This document shows, piece after piece, positions 58,631-64,000 of a DNA stretch of 64,000 bases. The position numbers were made by a program, and so were the translations under genes. The notes under the pieces are model-generated. The model was not told the origin of the DNA and searched no databases. It saw only the letters and a list, made by a program, of their open reading frames with translations. The DNA is from Hsuehochloa calcarea. Its lineage: Eukaryota; Streptophyta; Magnoliopsida; Poales; Poaceae. The stretch spans positions 22,167,385 to 22,231,384 of the forward strand of contig CM070594.1 in the NCBI GenBank assembly GCA_036346395.1. The letters run 5' to 3'. Each line of letters begins with the position of its first letter. Position 1 is the first letter of the stretch.

Positions 58631-59730
58631 ATGGATAAGTTTTCTACTAAACCGCATATCTTCGATGGGCACGACTATGCCTATTGGAAGAATCGTATGC
58701 GAGTCTTTCTTGAGAGCGAGGGACAAGCTATTTGGGATGTTGTTAGAGCCCCGCTGGTTATTCCTGAAATTGCAACACCTGCTTCAGCGATTCTTGTGGC
58801 AAACAACAACAAAGCTAAAAATCTTTTATATGGTGCACTTAGTAGACAAGAATATCATCGCATTTGCAATCTTAGCACTGCGCATGAAATTTGGAGCACT
58901 CTCGAAACATATCATGAGGGTTCGTCCCAAATCAAAAAGGTGCGCCAAACAGTTTACAAGCGTGAATACAATAAATTCGAGATGCGTCCTGGAGAGAGCA
59001 TCGATGACATTTTCAGTCGCTTTAATAAAGTAATTAATCAAATGAAAGCTGTTGATATTGAATATTCTCAATCTGAAAATGCCACCCACCTCTTGGCTGC
59101 AATCAACACCAAGGAGTGGGAGATGAAGGCTACTGCTATAGAGGAGAATGTTGATCTTTCCAGTCTTACTTTAGAATTGCTTTATAGTAAACTCAAGACT
59201 CATGAAATTAAAAGAGTTGATCATCCTAAGAAAGACAACATGGCATTGATAGCTGATCCTCTCAAAAGGTCTTCTGATGGCACTCTTGAATCATTTTCTG
59301 ATTTGTCATTTACTTGCTTATCTGCGATTTCTGAGGAGGAGCTTGAAAGTATTCCTGAAACAGAATTAGCTCTCTTAGCTAAAAAATTCACACGGGCCTA
59401 CAATAATGTGAGAAATAAAAAGAGAGGTGGTCCGGTGACATGCTATGAATGTGGTGAGCTCAATCATATCCGGGCAAATTGCCCCAAGCTAAAAGGTAAG
59501 AACAATCATAAGGAAGGAAAGCCAGCTTGGAAGAAGCCTCCTTTCAACAAATCAAGGTATGAGGCTAATAAGCTTGTGAAGGCCGCTCACCGGGTCCTTG
59601 CCGTTTTTGAGGATCAATCCTTGAGCGATGTGGATTCCGGGAGTGAGGAGGACAAGGAGGAGGAGATCCCTCAAGGCAAAAAGAAAGGGAAGGCCAAGGA
59701 CTTCACCGGCATGTGCTTCATGGTCGACAA
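58631..59730 (+). CDS. gag: Copia copy 3 gag, capsid and first zinc knuckle
   Basis: Starting with ATG 45 bp after the PBS, this frame stays open to 59797 (388 codons). It matches gag up to about 59727, where a frameshift occurs; beyond that the frame reads out-of-frame residues. It shows an N-terminal copia capsid domain (UBN2-like; residues ~10-210), then a CCHC knuckle C-x2-C-x4-H-x4-C at 59441-59482, and a basic then acidic tail. Its role is to package the element RNA and build the virus-like particle in the cytoplasm. In copy 1 the equivalent of the frameshift site reads CGACACTGACGAC, in copy 3 CGACAAGACGAC, so the break sits at a CTG. Confidence 0.85.
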
Positions 59731-60864
59731 GACGACATTGATGATGATGAGGTATCTTTTTCTTATGATGAGCTTTCTGCTAAATATGATTCTATAGTTG
59801 AGCAATTGCTTAGTCAAGATGAAGCGCTAGAATTTGTCATGACAAAAAATAAGAAATTAGAGTCAAAGATTAACAAATTGAAAGTAGAGCTTAAAAATGC
59901 TAAGACTCTTGAACCTGATGAATGTTTATCTTGTCATGCTATGCATTCAGAAATTACCAAGTTACAATCTGCTCATAATATTTCTGTACAACAACTTGAG
60001 AATGCTAGATCTGAACTAAATGAAATTAAAAGTGCTCCTTGTGAAAAATGTTTAGAATCTAGTAAATTGATTGCTTTTGATGTGTTTGATTCTAGCCCTT
60101 GCACTTCTTGTTTAGAAAAAGAACGAGAAATCAAAGATATCTTAGAAGCTGCTAGAGTAAAATATGCTAAGCTTAAGGACAATATTGAAAATACTACTTG
60201 TGCTTCTTGTTCCGCTCTTAAGCTTGAAATTGCTTTATATAAGGAGAAATCTATAGATAAAACTTGTGATGCTTGTGTTAACTTGAGAAAAGAAAATACT
60301 TACCTTCATGATACATTAGAGAAATTTTCTAAAGGTAAGAAACAATTAAACATGATTCTTGACAAGTCTAAAACTCCTTATAAAAAGCAAGGTTTAGGAT
60401 TCAATTCTTTTCAAGACAATTCAAACCCAAAAGTCATTCAAGTCTTGGAAAAAGGTTTAATTGAATTCAAAACCGAACCTGCAAAAACATCTTTTAAATC
60501 TGCAGGTTTTGCCCAATCTTATATTAATTCAAATGGTGCTTCTTCTAGTGGTACCAAGTACCATTGCACTTATTGCAAGAAAAGTGGGCATTTGATTGAA
60601 TTCTGTTGGCGTGGGTTGAAAAATGATAGGAAAAATCTTGATAGAATTTCATTCAGGCAACCTAGAGCTTTTATGAGACATGGTAACACTGAAAGGAATA
60701 AACCTGGATTAGGATTTTTCTCACATGCTAATCATTCTGTTTCTACATATCCTAATTCTCATGTTCTTGAGTCACGGTCCGACACCGGTGGTCACCGGCT
60801 CGACCGATTTGGTCGCCGGTCGACCGCCAAAGACAACGCGGCCGATCCAGCCTCGATGCTTTAA
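59731..60864 (+). CDS. gag: Copia copy 3 gag extension: coiled-coil with CxxC pairs and second zinc knuckle
   Basis: This continues gag in the next frame (open 59713-60864). It is a charged Lys/Glu-rich helical region with five CxxC pairs in about 118 residues (59923, 60040, 60100, 60199, 60265), followed by a second knuckle C-x2-C-x4-H-x4-C at 60565-60606. A long coiled-coil after the knuckle is typical of Sireviruses and has been linked to binding of dynein light chain in related elements. The open frame ends in a GC-rich stretch (60775-60850) carrying CGGTCCGAC-type motifs. As read it is separated from the upstream gag frame by one frameshift. Confidence 0.8.
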   Translation, partial: DDIDDDEVSFSYDELSAKYDSIVEQLLSQDEALEFVMTKNKKLESKINKLKVELKNAKTLEPDECLSCHAMHSEITKLQSAHNISVQQLENARSELNEIKSAPCEKCLESSKLIAFDVFDSSPCTSCLEKEREIKDILEAARVKYAKLKDNIENTTCASCSALKLEIALYKEKSIDKTCDACVNLRKENTYLHDTLEKFSKGKKQLNMILDKSKTPYKKQGLGFNSFQDNSNPKVIQVLEKGLIEFKTEPAKTSFKSAGFAQSYINSNGASSSGTKYHCTYCKKSGHLIEFCWRGLKNDRKNLDRISFRQPRAFMRHGNTERNKPGLGFFSHANHSVSTYPNSHVLESRSDTGGHRLDRFGRRSTAKDNAADPASML

Positions 60865-62509
60865 TTCCCATGTTAATTTAAACATTGCTCATAACAAAAT
60901 TCTAGATAAAATCAAGGATAGTACTTCTGGTTTGTATACTCCTTTCAGACGTGTGTCTCAGTACTGGATTCCTAAATCTTGTTTATCTAACCACAGTATT
61001 GAGACACATCGTTCTTCTGTTCCTTGATTTTCGTGGATTACCTCTGAAAGGGAAGAACACGTGGTTCGTTGACTCCAGATGTTCACGCCACATGACCGGA
61101 AACTCAAAATGGTTCACCTCTTTCACGCGGGCAACAGGTGATGACTTCATCACCTTTGGAGATGATACACAAGGACGAATTGAAGGAACATGATCAATTA
61201 GGTTGAACAATAAATTCATTCTAAAGGATGTCGCTCTTGTGGACAAGCTTAGGTATAATCTCCTTTCTGTATCTCAGCTTCTTGATGATGGCTATGAGAC
61301 TGTTTTTAAGAAAAATGCTTGTCGTGTGCTTGATTCTATTGGTGAGCTTGTGTTTGGAATATCTAGAGTTGGTAGAATTTTTGGAGCTGATTTTTCAGAA
61401 TCTCTTGCTGGATCTCTTAAATGTTTGCTTACATTTTCTTCTGATTTCTGGATTTGGCATCGACGTTTGGGACACATTGGTTTTGATCATCTGACGCGAG
61501 TTAGCAACCTTGATCTCATGAGAGGTTTGCCCAAACTCAAAGTCACAAAGATGTCAGATGTGCGCCACAGTAGGCATGGCAAACAAGTTGCCACCTCACA
61601 TCATTCTCGGACTATGGTTATGACCGACGGACCAGTGACGCTTGCTTCATATGGATACTGCTTGGTCCCGCTAGAGTCCGATCGATCGGTGGAAAATGGT
61701 ATATTCTTGTCATAGTCGATGATCTTTCAAGATATTCTTGGGTGTTCTTTCTTGCTTCAAAAGACGAAGCTTTTGGTTACTTTCATGACCTTGTTCTTCG
61801 TTTGGCTTCTGAACTTCCTGGTGCCCTGAGAGCGATCCGCAGTTATAATGGCACGGAGTTCAAAAATGCTTCTTTGCTTCTTTTGTGCCGAGCGCGTATT
61901 GAGCATCAGTTCTCCTCTCCACACGTCCCTCAACAAAATGGCGTGGTGGAAAGGAAGAATAGGACCTTGGTCGAAATGGCTAGGACGATGCTAGATGAGT
62001 ATAGCACACCGAGGAGATTTTGGGCCGAAGCTATTGCTACAGCTTGCCATATTGCAAATCGTGTCTTTTTGAGACCATCTTTAGGCAAGACTCCTTATGA
62101 GCTTCGTTTTGGTAGAAAACTTTCTGTTTCACATTTTCGAGTCTTTGGATCAAAATGTTTTATTCTTAAGACAGGCAACTTAGATAAATTTGAATCAAGA
62201 ACTTTTGATGGGATATTTCTGGGTTATCCTTCACATTCGAGGGGTTTTCGGGTTTGTAATACTGAGACTAACCTTATTCAGGAAACTTGTAATGTCACTT
62301 TTGATGAGACTAGCCCTGAAGCTAGATCAATTGTTATAGATGATTCACAGGTGACAGAGAGCATTTTTGTGGAGGAAGATGAGAACGAAGCTGATAACAT
62401 TCCTTCATCTGCTGTTGCTGAGGCGCCCATATTGATACAAGAACCTTCTACGCCTACTTCACCTTCGCTTGAGGCTCCCGCCGATCATCATCATCGCCAG
62501 ACTGCATGA
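60865..62509 (+). pseudogene. pol: Copia copy 3 protease and integrase (frameshifted)
   Basis: Protease lies at about 60951-61193. The active-site triplet reads Asp-Ser-Arg (61071-61079) where copy 1 has Asp-Ser-Gly, and a TGA at 61191 interrupts it. The frame 61203-61715 contains the GAG-pre-integrase WHRRLGH segment (about 61455). The first catalytic Asp of integrase (61654-61656) is in another frame. The frame 61742-62509 (255 codons) has the second catalytic position as Tyr (61844-61846) instead of Asp, then the NGVVERK glutamate (61949-61951) and an acidic linker. As read, protease and integrase would be inactive. Confidence 0.82.
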
Positions 62510-64000
62510 GGTCGAAGAAACGATATCTCACCCGGCGCCCAGATTCAGATTCGAGACAAAGATCCTCCGGATCGATAATAGGTAATCTACATGAGCGAGT
62601 CACTCGCTCAAGGAATAATGATCCAAATCTCTACTCTCATTCGGCTTTTGTTGCTTCTTTTGAACCCCGCGATATATCACATGCTTTATCTGATTCTAGC
62701 TGGGTAAATGCCATGCATGAGGAGTTAGAGAATTTTGAAAGAAACAAGGTTTGGAATCTAGTAGAACCTCCTAGTGGTCATAATGTTATAGGAACCTGTT
62801 GGGTGTTCAAGAATAAACAAGGTGAGGATGGTTCTGTGGTTAGAAACAAGGCCAGATTGGTAGCTCAGGGTTTCAGCCAAGTTGAGGGGTTAGATTTTGA
62901 TGAGACATTTGCTCCTGTTGCTAGACTAGAAGCCATTCGCATTTTGCTCGCATTTGCTGCATCAAAAGGTTTTAAATTATATCAGATGGATGTTAAAAGT
63001 GCATTCTTAAATGGTTTCATAGAGGAAGAAGTGTATGTTAAGCAACCCCCTGGTTTTGAGGATCCCAAGTATCCAAATCGTGTTTTCAAGCTATCTAAAG
63101 CATTGTATGGTCTTAAACAAGCCCCTAAAGCCTGGTATGATAGACTTAAGACCTTCTTGCTTAAAAAAAATTTTGAGATGGGTAAAGTGGATAAAACTCT
63201 ATTCATTCTTAGGCGTGACAATGACTTCCTGCTTGCTCAAATTTACGTGGATGATATTATTTTTGGTGGTTCCTCTAATGCTCTTGTTTCCAGCTTTTCT
63301 GAGACTATGTCCAGGGAATTTGAGATGAGTATGATGGGAGAGCTTAATTACTTTTTGGGACTTCAAATCAAGCAATGCAAGGAAGGAACTTTCATCCATC
63401 AGACAAAGTACACTAAAGATCTACTCAAACGCTTCAACATGGGTGACTGCAAGCCAATTTCCACTCTCATGGCAACTTCGACTGTTTTGGATCCAGATGA
63501 GGAAGGAGAAGTCGTGGATCAACGCGAGTACCGCAGCATGATCGGCTCTCTTCTATATTTGACGGCCTCAAGATCGGACATTCACTTCACGGTATGTCTT
63601 TGTGCGAGATTTCAGGCGTCTCCGAGAACTTCCCATCGCCAAGCCGTTAAGCGCATATTCAGGTATTTACACTCTACCCTCTTATATGGCATTTGGTATT
63701 CCTGCTCTTCAGCTTTATCCATTAGAGGTTTTTCGATTCGATTTTATGGTCGTCGGTTAGATAGGAAGAGTACCTCGTGCACCGTCACTTCCTAGGCACT
63801 TCTCTTGTATCTTGGTCTTCTAGGAAGCGGTCTTACATTGCACAATCCATCAAGCGAGTATGTAGTCTTTGCTAGTTGTCAGAGCTGATTTTGTGGATGA
63901 CGTCCACTTTGAAAGATTATGGGTTAAACTTTGCTAGTGTTCCTCTTTTACGTGATAACACTACGCTATTAATATTGCTAAAAACCCAAAGGCAACATTC
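62506..64000 (+). CDS. pol: Copia copy 3 reverse transcriptase/RNase H (partial)
   Basis: A long open frame (62506-63795, 429 codons) covers the whole RT. It includes the WVFKNK-like entry near 62805, the first catalytic Asp in YQMDVKSAFLNG (62989-62991), the YGLKQAP stretch, and an intact YVDD box (63244-63255). RNase H starts after about 63470 and is open to 63795 (SDIHF, DRKSTS); beyond it the homologous RNase H continues out of frame to the window end. RT copies the genomic RNA into cDNA inside the particle. The ATG at 62506 is internal to the polyprotein, so this is not a separate gene. Confidence 0.87.

Larger units (their letters stand above)
56744..64000 (+). mobile_element. Ty1/copia (Sirevirus-like) copy 3, cut by window end
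   Basis: 5' LTR, PBS, gag, protease, integrase, RT and most of RNase H are present in order; the 3' spacer, PPT and LTR lie beyond the window. This is the best-preserved copy, with gag open for 388 codons and RT/RNase H open for 429. It inserted into a minus-strand family A-type element. The five bases before the LTR are ATTAT; the matching duplication would lie outside the window. Confidence 0.9.

Overview
The window is repeat-dense nuclear DNA from a plant, most likely a grass. Every recognisable coding trace belongs to LTR retrotransposons, and I see no host gene, rRNA or tRNA gene, or CRISPR array. The plant assignment rests on the primer-binding sites (TGGTATCAGAGC, complementary to initiator tRNA-Met), Sirevirus-type Ty1/copia polyproteins, a Ty3/gypsy chromovirus-type pol tail, and an LTR opening TGTTGGTGATATGCCCTAG that resembles the Angela/BARE/RIRE1 group of grasses. 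The species cannot be named from this.

Layout. 1-4297 is the 3' half of an LTR plus the internal region of a non-autonomous gypsy-derived element ('family A'). It ends at a 100-N assembly gap (4298-4397). 4398-21231 holds two decayed Sirevirus-like copia copies in tandem, sharing an LTR: internal 1, LTR (11661-13413), internal 2 (5' deleted), LTR (19464-21231). 21232-22581 is the 3' part of a plus-strand LTR related to family A. It abuts, tail to tail, a minus-strand LTR pair (22582-24965 and 25290-27401) separated by only about 320 bp. 27402-28734 is unassigned. 28735 to about 30290 is an Angela/BARE-like copia LTR. 30291-32780 is unassigned, low-complexity, AT-rich DNA.

32781-34739 is the leader and gag start of an old Ty3/gypsy element, whose pol resumes at 49527-51897. 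Between them lies a 14.8-kb array of family A (34740-49526): LTR, internal, LTR, internal, LTR. A divergent minus-strand relative of family A follows (about 52431-56743). It is interrupted by the third and best-preserved copia copy (56744 to the window end): 5' LTR, PBS, gag, protease, integrase, and a long open reverse transcriptase/RNase H frame with YVDD intact.

How parts relate. In the copia element gag builds the particle, protease cuts the polyprotein, RT/RNase H copies the RNA from the tRNA-Met primer, and integrase inserts the product. No copy here is intact. Family A has no recognisable gag or RT; it carries LTRs, PBS, polypurine tract and a remnant of a chromovirus pol tail, so it would need enzymes from elsewhere. 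Many differences between repeat copies fall at CAG/CTG/CCG sites as small indels or garbled bases. Some broken frames may therefore be consensus errors at methylated sites rather than real decay.
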